Source: Verrucomicrobiota bacterium
GTDB taxonomy: Bacteria > Verrucomicrobiota > Verrucomicrobiia > Limisphaerales > PALSA-1396
NCBI GenBank assembly: GCA_016200005.1
Contig: JACQFP010000022.1
Span: 1-64,000, forward strand
Length of the DNA stretch: 64,000 nt
Direction: 5' to 3'
Position 1 is the first letter of the stretch. Each line of letters begins with the position of its first letter. Below, one piece after another: positions 17,454-26,491 of the stretch. A model generated the notes under the pieces. The model was not told where the DNA came from. It saw only the letters and a list, made by a program, of their open reading frames with translations, and ran no database searches. The translations under genes and the position numbers were made by a program.

Positions 17454-18625
17454 AGATTGCGCTTCTTACCACGGACAACCGGTGGCCGTTTAACGAATAC
17501 TACAAAGAAACTCCGTGGTTCGGCATGGCGCCGGAGGCGTTGTTGCAAGGATTTGTCGGAATACCGGACTTGGAAGTGCATGTCGTGTCGTGCATCCGCA
17601 AGCCGGTCAAATCGCCTGAGAAGCTTGCCGAGAACATCTGGTTTCATAGTCTGTACGTGCCGAAGTTTGGCTGGATGCGAACGGGTTATCAGGGTTGCAT
17701 TCGAGTGGTGCGGCGGCGGCTGAGGTTGATTAAACCGGACCTTGTTCACGGGCAGGGCACCGAGGCGGAGTCGGCCATTTGCGCGGCGTTTTCGGGTTTT
17801 CCCAATGTGATCACGCTTTTGGGAATCATGAAGGAGATGGCGCGAATCTTGAACGCGCATCCCGGCAGTTTTTACTGGATGGCCTCGCTGCTGGAGAGCC
17901 TGGCGCTCCGGCGCACGGCAGGCGTGCTGTGCAACTCAAGGTTTACGGAAGCGCAAGTGCGCGGGCGCACGCCTAAAACCTGGCTTGTGCCCAACGCGGT
18001 TCGCGAAGTTTTTTTTGAAAAACCGCTCGCGCCTGCGCGCCCCGGTCGATGCACATTGTTGAATGTCGGATCGATTAGCAGCTACAAGCGACAGAACGAA
18101 CTGCTGGATGTGGCGGAGCAATTGCACGCGGAGGGACTGGACTTCCAACTCGAATTTGTCGGGCAGGCGTCCACAAGCGATCCTTACGTCGCGCGTTTTT
18201 TGTCACGAGTTCAAAACCAGCCGCGCGTGACCTTCCACGGTTTCAAATCCATGTCCGAAGTGATGGAGTTTTATGATCGTGCTTCAGCTTTGGTGCATGT
18301 TTCGGCGGTGGAATCTTTCGGGTTGGTCGTGGCGGAGGCACTTTCGCGCAATCTCAAGTTCATCGGTTTCAACTCCGGAGGCGTGGCTGACATCGTGGCG
18401 GGCGTGGAAGGTGCGGAGTCTTTCCGCGATGGCGATTGGACGGGCGTCAAGTCGGCCCTCCGCCGCTGGATACAAACCGGCGCCGCGCGTCCGGGCACCG
18501 CCGCGGCCACGATGCGGCAGCGGTATCATCCGACGAACATCGCGCGGCAGCACGTCCAGGTTTACTGCGATGTGCTTGGTCGGATCGGCGAGCCGCCCTG
18601 TCAGAAGCGTCAATCCGCGACGTAG
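17450..18625 (+). CDS. Family-4 glycosyltransferase
   Basis: A 391-residue GT-B enzyme beginning MKIALLTTDNRWPFNEYYKE. The C-terminal half carries NVGSISSYKRQNELLDVAEQ, then HGFKSMSEVMEFYDRASALVHVSAVESFGLVVAEALSRN. The final piece contains the conserved ESFGLVVAEAL (E-x7-E) that binds the donor nucleotide sugar in family 4. The ATG at 17450 overlaps the preceding TGA (ATGA), so translation is coupled. The stop codon TAG (18623-18625) is formed by the first bases of a GTAGCCGCC palindrome (18622-18705), so the C-terminus may have been reset by insertion of that repeat. Confidence 0.85.
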   Translation: MKIALLTTDNRWPFNEYYKETPWFGMAPEALLQGFVGIPDLEVHVVSCIRKPVKSPEKLAENIWFHSLYVPKFGWMRTGYQGCIRVVRRRLRLIKPDLVHGQGTEAESAICAAFSGFPNVITLLGIMKEMARILNAHPGSFYWMASLLESLALRRTAGVLCNSRFTEAQVRGRTPKTWLVPNAVREVFFEKPLAPARPGRCTLLNVGSISSYKRQNELLDVAEQLHAEGLDFQLEFVGQASTSDPYVARFLSRVQNQPRVTFHGFKSMSEVMEFYDRASALVHVSAVESFGLVVAEALSRNLKFIGFNSGGVADIVAGVEGAESFRDGDWTGVKSALRRWIQTGAARPGTAAATMRQRYHPTNIARQHVQVYCDVLGRIGEPPCQKRQSAT

Positions 18626-18705
18626 CCGCCGACGTGAGGAGGCGGATTCTGAAATCCGAAATCCGAAATCCGAAATGCTGTCCGCCTCGTTACCTCGGCG
18701 GCTGC
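18622..18705. repeat. GTAGCCGCC-family palindrome (copy d) enclosing a heptamer run
   Basis: Left arm 18622-18646 (GTAGCCGCCGACGTGAGGAG...), right arm 18681-18705 (TCCGCCTCGTTACCTCGG...). Between them GAAATCC is repeated three times and a bit (18651-18676), the same heptamer that appears inverted before the Amuc_1100-like gene. The left arm supplies the stop codon of the upstream glycosyltransferase. Confidence 0.88.
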
Positions 18706-18824
18706 GTCTTGAACGGACTCTTGCGATCGCGGCGCACTCGGAGAGACGCGACCTCCCCTCAACGGGGATTTAACCTTTCGCACTTGCGTCGCGCGAAATT
18801 CCGCCACTAACATCTTTCACCTTA

Positions 18825-18945
18825 GAGCGTGTGCGGAAATGCTATGACGAGCGGATTCCACCGATTGGTGTCCACGCTTTAGCGTGCGTTGGTCGCGTTT
18901 GCCGGCTAAAGCCGGGACACCAAGCGGCTTGTCCGTACACGCGCT
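18825..18945. repeat. Nested palindrome with GAGCGTGT outer arms and GGTGTCC inner arms
   Basis: The outer arms GAGCGTGTGCGGAAA (18825-18839) and GTCCGTACACGCGCT (18931-18945) closely match those of the element at 34611-34730, but the contents differ. Here the inner arms are TTGGTGTCC and GGACACCAA, and they hold two small hairpins, CACGCTTTAGCGTG and CCGGCTAAAGCCGG. Confidence 0.85.
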
Positions 18946-18985
18946 TACTAACGGTGAATCTATTTTGAAGCAGAACTGCGACATT

Positions 18986-19720
18986 ATGCCAGAGCAGACA
19001 ATTGAAGGTCAGTTGAATGCGACCGAACGCCGCCTTTTGATGCAGGCCATCCGCGAAGCCGCGGTGAAGCCAAAAGTCGTGATTGAGGTTGGCACCTGGT
19101 TTGGGGGTGGAAGCACGTTGCATATCCTCCGTGCCTTGCAGCAAAATGGAGCGGGGCATTTGTGGGGCATCGAAGCTGACCGGTCGGTGTACGAGCAGAT
19201 GCTGACCAATCTACGAGCCGCGGCACCTGAAGCGTGCAGTCGCTTTACACCGCTGTTTGGATTCTCGCAGGACGTGATTCCACAATGGCTCGCCGAGCAA
19301 GGGCGGGGAGTGATGGTGGACTTCGCGTTCCTGGATGGGAGTAACAACCCAGGCGAACAGATCACGGAGTTTCATCTGCTCGATTCACACATCCCCGTGG
19401 GCGGTCAACTCATGGCGCATGACGCCAAATTGCGCAAAGGGAAATGGCTGGTGCCTTACCTGTCGCGCTTGGACAACTGGCGGACTGAACTCCATGACGT
19501 GAGCGACGAAGGATTGTTCCATGCCCGCAAGGTCGCGGCCCAACCCTCGCCGGCGAGTTTGCGTGCGGCGAAAGCCAGGTTGTTGAGTCTGCGTTGTAAT
19601 CCCGTGGAAATCACCGCTGCGATACTACCGTCGGCGATCTGCGGTTTTTTTCTGCGGCTTCTGCCGTGGCATCTGGCCAGGAGGCTTTCGGACGGACGCA
19701 AGCGTGCACTGCCCCCGTAG
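18986..19720 (+). CDS. Class I SAM-dependent methyltransferase, CmcI-like
   Basis: About 244 residues from the ATG at 18986 (MPEQTIEGQLNATERRLLMQ). Motif I reads VIEVGTWFGGGSTLHILRAL, then GIEADRSVYEQMLTNL and VDFAFLDGSNNPGEQITEFH. This arrangement is typical of the Methyltransf_24/CmcI-like group, many of which methylate sugars or other hydroxyls in surface glycans and antibiotics. The last 30 residues are hydrophobic and basic, possibly a membrane-associated tail. The stop TAG (19718-19720) lies in the first bases of a repeat array (GTAGCACCGACTTCC), so the natural C-terminus may have been lost. Confidence 0.8.
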   Translation: MPEQTIEGQLNATERRLLMQAIREAAVKPKVVIEVGTWFGGGSTLHILRALQQNGAGHLWGIEADRSVYEQMLTNLRAAAPEACSRFTPLFGFSQDVIPQWLAEQGRGVMVDFAFLDGSNNPGEQITEFHLLDSHIPVGGQLMAHDAKLRKGKWLVPYLSRLDNWRTELHDVSDEGLFHARKVAAQPSPASLRAAKARLLSLRCNPVEITAAILPSAICGFFLRLLPWHLARRLSDGRKRALPP

Positions 19721-19852
19721 CACCGACTTCCAAGTCGGCTGTGTCGCAGATTTCCAAATCCGCGAATCTTGAAAGGTTCAACGGGAGCCAAGGTTTCAAT
19801 GCGCTGCCGATTAGGAAATCGGCGATACAGCAGGTTTGGAAACCTACGCTAC
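19717..19852. repeat. Array of small hairpins between GTAGC and GCTAC ends
   Basis: Four hairpin cores lie in a row: CCGACTTCCAAGTCGG, GATTTCCAAATC, CCGATTAGGAAATCGG and AGGTTTGGAAACCT. The array starts with GTAGC and ends with GCTAC. The core sequences differ but each has a four-base central loop of the type TTCC/GGAA. It overlaps the stop of the upstream methyltransferase gene. Confidence 0.75.
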
Positions 19853-19953
19853 GGTTGCGGTGCTCCCCTTTGTCCGCAGGGTTGTTCTGCTTGAATGCAA
19901 CAATCCACTCTGGCAGACTCCGTGACGTGTCGCCGCTGCCGCCTTACTCTCAC

Positions 19954-20826
19954 ATGAACCACTTACCCAAATCCGGAATGGCGGATCGACCACTGCAAAT
20001 TGTCACCGCCTGTCGGGCGCGCGATCTGGCGGTGCTGGAAATTACTGCCCGCAAGCTGCGCGAAACCGTGCCGTTCTGGAAACTCCACGTGGTTGCGCCG
20101 GACAAGGATTGTCGCCGCATCCGGTCGCGACTTGTTGGTGACGTGCAGGTGATTGCGGAGAATGAATTCATCCCAGGCATGACGATTGAAGCATTACGGG
20201 AACTCAAGGTCCCTTATTTCCCGAAGGCGGCGGGATGGTATTTCCAGCAACTCTTGAAGTTGCAATTCGCCTTCGTCGAACCGGAGGAGGATTATTACCT
20301 GATTTGGGATGCTGACACCGTGCCTTTGAGACCGATGCGGTTTTTCGATTTGGAAGGTCGCATGCTGCTCACGAAAGCGACCGAACACCACGCTCCATAT
20401 TTCGAGACCTATCGAAGGTTGTTTGCGTCCGAACCCGACCGCGAGTTTTCATTTATCGCTCAGCACATGCTGGTTCAAAAGTCGATCGCCCGTGAAATGC
20501 TTGGCCGGATTGAACAACGAATCGGCGGGAGTGGGAACTGGGCGTGGAAAATCATGCGGTCGCTACCCGAAACAGGCGACAACCTTTTCAGCGAATACGA
20601 AACGTATGGACACTATGTAAAGAACCACTGTCCCGAACGGGTGGTTTTTGTGGAACGTCCCTGGCAACGCAGATTTCAACCAGGTTTTGGACGCCGGATT
20701 CCTTCGGAAAGAGAAATGCAAGTTTTGGCGCGAGACTTCGACTACGTGGCGTTCGAACTGGCGACTCAAGGCTGGCGGCGCTTGGTCAAGCCCCTGCTGG
20801 CTCGGCTCCGCGCGGTCCATCGTTAA
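19954..20826 (+). CDS. DUF6492-like putative glycosyltransferase
   Basis: About 290 residues from the ATG at 19954. The key segment is EPEEDYYLIWDADTVPLRPMRFFD, where WDADTV is a DxD motif in a GT-A context. Downstream are AQHMLVQKSIAREMLGRIE and SLPETGDNLFSEYETYGHYV. This combination fits DUF6492, a family found in capsule and O-antigen loci and thought to transfer sugars, although biochemistry is scarce. No membrane segment is predicted. It lies between two repeat-rich gaps and may be transcribed with rfaE2 downstream. Confidence 0.65.
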   Translation: MNHLPKSGMADRPLQIVTACRARDLAVLEITARKLRETVPFWKLHVVAPDKDCRRIRSRLVGDVQVIAENEFIPGMTIEALRELKVPYFPKAAGWYFQQLLKLQFAFVEPEEDYYLIWDADTVPLRPMRFFDLEGRMLLTKATEHHAPYFETYRRLFASEPDREFSFIAQHMLVQKSIAREMLGRIEQRIGGSGNWAWKIMRSLPETGDNLFSEYETYGHYVKNHCPERVVFVERPWQRRFQPGFGRRIPSEREMQVLARDFDYVAFELATQGWRRLVKPLLARLRAVHR

Positions 20827-20879
20827 TAAAAAACAAATCCTCCAGCTCTGCTGGACAGGGTTGGGGAATCCACAAGTCA

Positions 20880-20942
20880 TGTGTCCGAGGACACAAGCCC
20901 TGTGTCAGAGGACACAAGCCCTGTGTCAGAGGACACAAGTCA
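20880..20942. repeat. Three tandem 21-base hairpin units
   Basis: TGTGTCCGAGGACACAAGCCC, 20880-20900, followed by two near-identical units (20901-20921 and 20922-20942) with TGTGTCAGAGGACACA. Each unit is a six-base-pair stem with a four-base loop and a five-base spacer. The motif AAGTCA occurs on both sides of the array. No spacers of unique sequence are present, so it is not a CRISPR array. Confidence 0.9.
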
Positions 20943-21122
20943 TGCACTTGGATTCTCCTCAGCTTTCGGGGTGCGCGGCGACACTCCCTCTCCTTCTCGC
21001 TGAGGAGTGGGGAGTCGCTTATGCTCGAAAATCCCTCTCTCCCCGCTCGCCCTCGCGGAGAACGGAACAAACTTGGTTGACCTCACGTTCCAGTTCGATT
21101 AGGGGAATCAAGTGCGCAGCCC
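20943..21122. repeat. Inverted repeat with GCACTTGATTC-type outer arms
   Basis: TGCACTTGGATTCTCC (20943-20958) is imperfectly inverted at 21102-21122 (GGGGAATCAAGTGCGCAGCC...). The same outer frame, better conserved, encloses a different interior at 26492-26628. Here the interior contains a GCGACACTCCC / GGGGAGTCGC hairpin. Confidence 0.6.
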
Positions 21123-21143
21123 TTAAGATTTAATCAAAATTGG

Positions 21144-21632
21144 ATGATGGACTTTCGATCAAAAATACTTTCGTGGGATAGTCTCCCAACCTGGCGAAGG
21201 GCCATTCGTGCGAGCGGCAAAAAACTGGTGGTCACCAACGGGTGTTTCGACATTCTTCACCTGGGGCATGTCACCTACCTTGAAACGGCGCGGAACCAGG
21301 GTGACGCGTTGCTGGTGGGTTTGAACGGCGACGCTTCAGTGCGGGAGTTGAAAGGGGTAGGGCGACCCGTGAATGGCGAACGGGATCGCGCGGGCGTTTT
21401 GGCGGCTTTGGAGAGCGTGGATGGCGTCTGCATTTTCACCGAGAAGCGAGCCACCAGATTTCTTGCTCACGCCGGCCCGGACATTTACGTGAAAGGCGGG
21501 GATTATACCGTCGAGACGTTGGATCAAGGCGAGCGGCGCGCCGTCGAGCAGGCTGGCGGTCGAATCATTATCATCCCGTTCATTCCCGGTAAATCCACAA
21601 CGGAGTTGCTGGAAAGGATTTCCCGCTTGTGA
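21144..21632 (+). CDS. rfaE2: D-glycero-beta-D-manno-heptose 1-phosphate adenylyltransferase
   Basis: A 162-residue cytidylyltransferase-fold enzyme. TNGCFDILHLGHVTYLETAR contains the HxGH nucleotide-binding motif. The C-terminal IPGKSTTELLERI holds the second, ISSSTxI-like motif as KSTTELL. RfaE2 (the C-terminal half of HldE) makes ADP-heptose from heptose 1-phosphate and ATP for LPS inner core. The stand-alone form is common outside Enterobacteria. It implies an LPS with heptose in this organism. The start may be Met1 or Met2 (adjacent ATGs at 21144 and 21147). Confidence 0.93.
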   Translation: MMDFRSKILSWDSLPTWRRAIRASGKKLVVTNGCFDILHLGHVTYLETARNQGDALLVGLNGDASVRELKGVGRPVNGERDRAGVLAALESVDGVCIFTEKRATRFLAHAGPDIYVKGGDYTVETLDQGERRAVEQAGGRIIIIPFIPGKSTTELLERISRL

Positions 21633-21823
21633 AGTTGTCGTGTGAATCCCGCTTCGCTGCTGTAACTGAAAACTTCTATGATCGCAGTTCGATTGTTTTT
21701 AGTGTGGCGTTTCGTATGAATACTGAACAGCCTTCGACTTTGACGACGCCAAGTCCCAGGTACGATTACAGCACCGCAGAAAAGCTAAGGCTTTTTCTCC
21801 CGTGTCTGCGTCAAAGAGTCTGA

Positions 21824-22693
21824 CCCCGACGCAATCTGTTCGTCGGGCCTTATGCCGGAAAATTCGGCTATGAACTTATGCAGTGGCAAGCGTTCGTGCG
21901 GGCACGCCGACCGCACTATGAACAGGTGCACGTGTTGACGTATCCGGGCCGGGACTATTTGTACGAGGGCTGCCAGGTTCATCACCACAACATCGATCTC
22001 AAGCAAGCCGGCTATTGGTACGGCCGGATTTCGCCGGCGCAAGCGCGACGGATGGCGGACGCGAAAGCTGCTGAAATCGGGCTGAAGGATTACGACGTGT
22101 TCGACACCTCCTTGCTCTGCACGCGCTATCATAAAATTCTTTTTGGCGTCAGGACTTCCGGCTGCTGGAGGAACCACCCTTGGCGCAGAAGAGGTATGAC
22201 GTCATTTTTCATTTCCGGTCGGTTCGGAAAGACGGGCCAGACCCGCTCAAGAACTATCCGCCGGCGCTGGCGGATAAACTGGTGCAGCGGTGCCAGGAGC
22301 GAGGCGTGTCCGTCGCGTGCGTGGGTCACCCCGATTATTCCTACTGCCCGCCGGGCTGTCCGGATTATCGCAACGTGGACCTGCGACAAACGGTGGCCGC
22401 GATCTCGTCCGCCCGTGTGGGGGTGGGTGAAGCCAGCGGAGGAATGCATCTGATCAACGCCTGCGGCAAACCAAGCATCATCTGGGGGGAGGGGGCAGTG
22501 GCGTATTGATCCTGCTCTGGTTTGGAATCCATTCCGGGTGCCAATCTATGTAGTGACGATAGCCACCTGGCAGCCAGCTCCGGAAGAAGTATGCGATGCC
22601 ATCGTCAACGCGCTGGGCGATCTTAGAGCGAGGACCGCCGATTTTACCCGGCCGGCCTATACGTTGCCGGCGCAACGGATTGCGAACTATTGA
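21824..22693 (+). pseudogene. Broken GT9-like glycosyltransferase with two compensating frameshifts
   Basis: Three successive frames join into one protein-like sequence. NLFVGPYAGKFGYELMQWQAF opens it. A one-base loss in GTCAGGAC near 22150 shifts to a frame reading DFRLLEEPPLAQKRYDVIFH. An extra G in the G-run at 22491-22495 restores the first frame, reading WRIDPALVWNPFRVPIYVV up to the TGA at 22691-22693. The C-terminal half contains GEASGGMHLINACGKPSIIWG, resembling the donor-binding part of GT9-type enzymes. No start codon precedes NLFVGPY; an in-frame TGA sits at 21821. It is either a true pseudogene or an assembly with homopolymer errors. Confidence 0.72.
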
Positions 22694-23431
22694 TTTCCAT
22701 GAGCCAGGAGGAAACTTCCCTAAGCGAAGAGCGATTCAGCCCGGACTCCGAAATAGAAAAGGGAGCGCATCCGCCACGGGTGCGGTTTTCCGCGCCCTCG
22801 CGGAAAACTTCAGGCGCATGGAAATCTTCAAAACCCTTGCGAGTCTCTGCGCTCCGAATGCGGGACGCGAGGGCGCGTCCCGCTACGCCCGGGGCGGGCG
22901 TGCTCCCCGCTACTTCGGAGTTCGGGTTCAATGAAGCAGGGGAGTGTGACCGTCCCTTCAGCTTCGCGCCAAAGGCTGCGTGCGGGACGCCTGCGCTCTA
23001 GGGCAGTGCGCAGGTGCGCTTCTCCCGGCAGGTTCCGGAGAATATGATTGCAGGATGGGCAACGTCCTGCTGTAGTCTATGCACTAGATGGCCAGTACTT
23101 TTTTTGTGTCACGAAATCACTTGTTGCCTGGAATGTGGCTGCCATGGCCGCTGATGGTGGGTCATATCCTAGCCGATCCCTGGCAAGATGTGGATTGGGT
23201 TTCCGATCCAGCAACTTTCAGGACCAATGCCGGCTTATGATACTGGGGTTGTTTAGAACGATCGCCCAAATAAAGTTTCGCATAGCCGTGCGCAGACCCC
23301 TCACCCGGCCTCCGGGCACCTTCCCCCAAAACCTGCCACCTGCCAACCCCCCCCTCACCCCTCCCAAGAGGGGAACTATCCGCCGCACGCAGATCCCCTC
23401 CTTGGAGCTGTGTCCGATCAAGTCGTAACGT
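22694..23431. other. Gap of about 740 bases without a supported gene
   Basis: It contains a nested palindrome (22852-22920), a small hairpin CAGGATGGGCAACGTCCTG near 23051-23069, and a C-rich stretch (23290-23370) of the kind seen in non-coding repeats. Open frames read only low-complexity sequence. A decayed gene around 23090-23240 cannot be excluded. Confidence 0.5.
22852..22920. repeat. Nested palindrome with CTCCGAA / TTCGGAG ends
   Basis: Outer CTCCGAA (22852-22858) and TTCGGAG (22914-22920) enclose two hairpins in line: GCGGGACGCGAGGGCGCGTCCCGC read as stem GCGGGACGC/GCGTCCCGC, and a CGGGG ... CCCCG stem. It is the same architecture as the other nested elements. Confidence 0.75.
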
Positions 23432-24970
23432 ATGAGCAATCCCACAGTCGTTTTTCGTTCTCTTCTTGTTTATTTGTTGTGCCTACCACTGGCGATATTT
23501 CTGGGCTATCTGCTCGCGGATCCGACGGACCTGCGAACTCTCGGCACCGTCGGGCTTGTGCTGCTGCTCCTCCTCTCGCCCTTACTGCTGCGATACCACT
23601 ATCCATTGATGATTCTTTCCTGGAACGTCAGCATGGTGCTTTTCTTTCTACCGGGGCGTCCGCAACTGTGGATGGCAGGGGTCGCGTTCAGTCTGTTCAT
23701 GTCCATTGCTCACCGGACGCTCAGCAGGCAGTCGCAGTTTATCAAGGTACCGCAGTTGATCTGGCCGTTGGTGGCGATTGCGGTCGTAATCTTGGTTACC
23801 GCGTGGGCGAGAGGGGGGATAGGGATGCGGATTCTGGGCGGCGAGAGCTATGGGGGCAAAAAATACCTTTTGTCGCTCGTCGCCATCATGGGCTACTTTG
23901 CGCTCACCGCTTATCGAATTCCACCCCGCCGCGCAGGGCTGTATCTGGCCTTGTTTTTTCTTGGGGGTCTTACCGGCTCCTTTACAGATTTTTTTTCCGC
24001 TACGGGTGGTTCCTGGATCCGCTACATTTACCTGCTGTTTCCGCCCACCAACTTGTATTCAGCAAACTTGGAACTTGGGATAACCCGATTCATTGGGTTT
24101 AGCGCTGCGTCTTCCGCACTCTTTTACTTTTTGATGGCCAGGTATGGCATTCGCGGCATATTTTTGTCCCGCAAGCCGCTACTTTTCATCGTGTTTGTAC
24201 TCGTCTGCGTTTTGGGCCTGTTTGGAGGATTCCGATCGTTGGTCATCGTCCTCCTGTTGACGTTCTTCATCCAGTTCTTCCTGGAAGGAATGCATCGAAC
24301 GAAGTTGATCCTGGTCGTGCTGCTCACTCTGGGTCTGGCTGCGGGGCTGGCGGTTCCCTTCGCCACCAGCCTGCCCCCCACCTTCCAGCGCGCGCTGGCC
24401 TTTTTGCCGATACCCATTGACCCGGACGTGCGTTTGGATGCGGAAGGTTCAAATCAGTGGCGATTGACAATCTGGAAGCGATTGTTGCCGGAGGTGCCAA
24501 AGTACCTTTTGTTGGGTAAAGGTTTTGGGATGCAGGCGTCCGAGATGCTGTTGGCAACAGACCGCATGGTGCAGGGTGGGGAAAACACAGAATGGGCGGA
24601 GTTGGCCGGAGATTATCATAATGGGCCGCTGTCGGTGATCATCCCATACGGTCTCTGGGGCGTTGGGGCACTGCTGTGGTTCCTGGCGGCAGCGTGGAGT
24701 GTGCTCTACAAGAATTATCGTTACGGTGATCCCAGTCTTCGAGTGGTCAATGCATTTATCCTGGCGAATGTTATTGCGCGCGTCTTGATGTTTCTTTTCA
24801 TCGTTGGCGGGTTTGAAACGGACATGTTGGCTTTGGTAGGTTTGGTGGGTCTGAGCGTCAGCTTGAATGGCGGGGTTGCGAAGCCCGCGCCAAAGCCGGT
24901 GACCCAGACCGAGCCAACGGGTGGATTCGCCGGCATTCTGCCACGACCGCGTTCGGCCTTTGGGCGGTGA
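23432..24970 (+). CDS. O-antigen ligase / Wzy-like polymerase
   Basis: A 512-residue membrane protein with about 12 predicted helices. A large periplasmic loop (roughly residues 315-395, including EGSNQWRLTIWKRLLPEVPKYLLLGKGFGM) is where Wzy and WaaL enzymes carry their functional residues. WKRLLPEVPKYLLLGKGFGM is close to the pattern around the conserved Arg/His in the O-antigen ligase domain (PF04932). It should polymerise or attach the lipid-linked glycan units delivered by the Wzx-like flippase at 10887. The C-terminal tail is Pro-rich. It ends the + strand cluster and converges on the methyltransferase gene at 25201. Confidence 0.82.
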   Translation: MSNPTVVFRSLLVYLLCLPLAIFLGYLLADPTDLRTLGTVGLVLLLLLSPLLLRYHYPLMILSWNVSMVLFFLPGRPQLWMAGVAFSLFMSIAHRTLSRQSQFIKVPQLIWPLVAIAVVILVTAWARGGIGMRILGGESYGGKKYLLSLVAIMGYFALTAYRIPPRRAGLYLALFFLGGLTGSFTDFFSATGGSWIRYIYLLFPPTNLYSANLELGITRFIGFSAASSALFYFLMARYGIRGIFLSRKPLLFIVFVLVCVLGLFGGFRSLVIVLLLTFFIQFFLEGMHRTKLILVVLLTLGLAAGLAVPFATSLPPTFQRALAFLPIPIDPDVRLDAEGSNQWRLTIWKRLLPEVPKYLLLGKGFGMQASEMLLATDRMVQGGENTEWAELAGDYHNGPLSVIIPYGLWGVGALLWFLAAAWSVLYKNYRYGDPSLRVVNAFILANVIARVLMFLFIVGGFETDMLALVGLVGLSVSLNGGVAKPAPKPVTQTEPTGGFAGILPRPRSAFGR

Positions 24971-24989
24971 TCAGAGTGCCTGATAAATC

Positions 24990-25155
24990 CGAATCGCGAA
25001 ATCCGAATTCCGAAAGAAACCCGAATTCCGAAGGCCGAATACTCCTGCTCCAGCCGATTGGTTTTGGGGCAAAGTTTCCGTCCTGAGGCAGAAGCTCATT
25101 TCAACTTGCGGTTTTGCCCCCCTCGGGTTGCGGGAATTCAGATTTCGGTATTGGG
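24990..25155. repeat. Short-word repeats AATCCGAATT and inverse
   Basis: AAATCCGAATTCCGAAA and CCCGAATTCCGAAGG (24990-25040) with GGAATTCAGATTTCGG (25133-25148) on the other side form a loose inverted repeat made of the words ATTCCGAA and GATTTCGG, related to the heptamer GAAATCC elsewhere. It sits between two convergent genes. Confidence 0.6.
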
Positions 25156-25200
25156 GATATGAAGTGACACGCGAAGCACGATTTTTTCTGACGCGGCCAA

Positions 25201-26466
25201 TCACCGCGTAACAATCCGCGGTTGCGGGAGCGGGTTGATGAATTTTCCTTTGAAGCCACGGACGTTGAGTTTGGGTATCAATTCATCCGCAATGTGCCAG
25301 GATAGTAGCATCGCGTATTCGGGTTGATCCTCGAACAACCGCGATTCGTCGAGCACCGGGATGAGGGTGCCGGGAATGTATTTGCCAATCTTGTAGGAGC
25401 CTTTTATTTCCAGCACGCAGTCGAGGATGCCGTCGTCGAGACCGACGTAGTTGATGAGCGTGCTTGCGCGCGACGGAGCGCCCAGGCCGTAAACGCGCTC
25501 GCCCTTCGCCTTGATGTCCGCAAGCAGCGCGTAGAGCGCCAGCTTGCTATTCACCACGTTTTGCTTGAAGGCCTGGAGCTTGGCGTCGGTCAATTCGCGC
25601 GATTCTTCGGCGAGGGTGGCCGCCACGGAATCGCGGACGGGATACCTGCCCTGGCGCGCGGCATAGACGCGGATGGAGCCGCCGTGCGTTGGGATGCGTT
25701 TGGTGTTGATGATCTCGAGGCCGTGCGCCCCGAGCAAATTCTTCAACGCCGTGACCGAGTAATAGCGGAGATGTTCGTGGTAAATGGTGTCGTATTGGAG
25801 CGTCTCAAGCAGCGACAGCCAGTAGTGTGATTCAGAAATGAAAATGCCGTCGTCTGCGAGCAGTTCCATGATGCAATCCACGATTTCATGCACGTCCTCG
25901 ATGTGCGCAAAAACATTCGTGGCCGTGATCATGCTGGCCCGGCCCTGCTCGGTCACGGCTTTCTTTACCGCCGCGCGGTTGAAGAAGGAGATGTGGGTGT
26001 TGATGCCGCGTTCCTGTGCGAGTTTGCCAGCGTTGGTCGGCTCAATGCCATAGACGCGGGCGTGCTTTGTGAAGTTGCTTAACAGCGTGCCATCGTTCGA
26101 GCCGACGTCCACGAACAGGTCCGTCGGTTTGAGCGGATAGAGCGCCGCGACTTCCTGTGACAGCTCGGCAAAATTCTCGCGCAAGATTTTTGTGGTGCCG
26201 CTGGTGTAAGTGTAGCTCGGCGGAAACAGAATCGCCGGATCCACAACCAATCCGAGTTGCACCAGCTGGCATTTCCGGCAACGGAGCACTTGTGCGGGAT
26301 AGGCGGGCTGCTCGGCGGGGCGCGTGCCGATGAGGGGCATGGTGTTCACCGGCGGCAGGTAACCGATGAAGATCACATCTTCGAGGTCTTTCGAGCCGCA
26401 ACTCTGGCAGTTGTCCACGACAACGCTCCCGTTGGTGCCGGCAGCCAGTTTTGGAGGGTGATACAT
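25201..26466 (-). CDS. Sugar C-methyltransferase (NovU/TylC3-like)
   Basis: A 421-residue protein with the three-part build of sugar C-methyltransferases. The N-terminal zinc-binding domain shows NCQSCGSKDLEDV and CRKCQLVQLG. The SAM domain reads TDLFVDVGSNDGTLLSNF, then TNVFAHIEDVHEIVDC. The C-terminal domain carries ESHYWLSLLETLQYDTIYHEHLRYYS, which holds the His/Tyr/Glu cluster active in these enzymes, and GAPSRASTLINYVGL. Relatives add a methyl group at C3 of dTDP-4-keto-6-deoxysugars, giving branched sugars. Here it opens the - strand block of sugar-modifying genes, so a C-methylated deoxysugar is a plausible constituent of the glycan. Confidence 0.88.
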   Translation of the reverse strand: MYHPPKLAAGTNGSVVVDNCQSCGSKDLEDVIFIGYLPPVNTMPLIGTRPAEQPAYPAQVLRCRKCQLVQLGLVVDPAILFPPSYTYTSGTTKILRENFAELSQEVAALYPLKPTDLFVDVGSNDGTLLSNFTKHARVYGIEPTNAGKLAQERGINTHISFFNRAAVKKAVTEQGRASMITATNVFAHIEDVHEIVDCIMELLADDGIFISESHYWLSLLETLQYDTIYHEHLRYYSVTALKNLLGAHGLEIINTKRIPTHGGSIRVYAARQGRYPVRDSVAATLAEESRELTDAKLQAFKQNVVNSKLALYALLADIKAKGERVYGLGAPSRASTLINYVGLDDGILDCVLEIKGSYKIGKYIPGTLIPVLDESRLFEDQPEYAMLLSWHIADELIPKLNVRGFKGKFINPLPQPRIVTR

Positions 26467-26491
26467 AAGCGGGTTCCGGTTTTAGTTTTTA

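Larger units (their letters stand above)
20827..21143. other. Repeat-bearing gap before rfaE2
   Basis: No gene. It holds three tandem 21-base hairpin units (20880-20942) and an outer-frame inverted repeat (20943-21122). Promoter elements for rfaE2 are not obvious. Confidence 0.6.

Noticed and set aside
20880-20942. Possible CRISPR array
   Set aside because: The units are contiguous with constant five-base spacing and no unique spacers; no cas genes are nearby.
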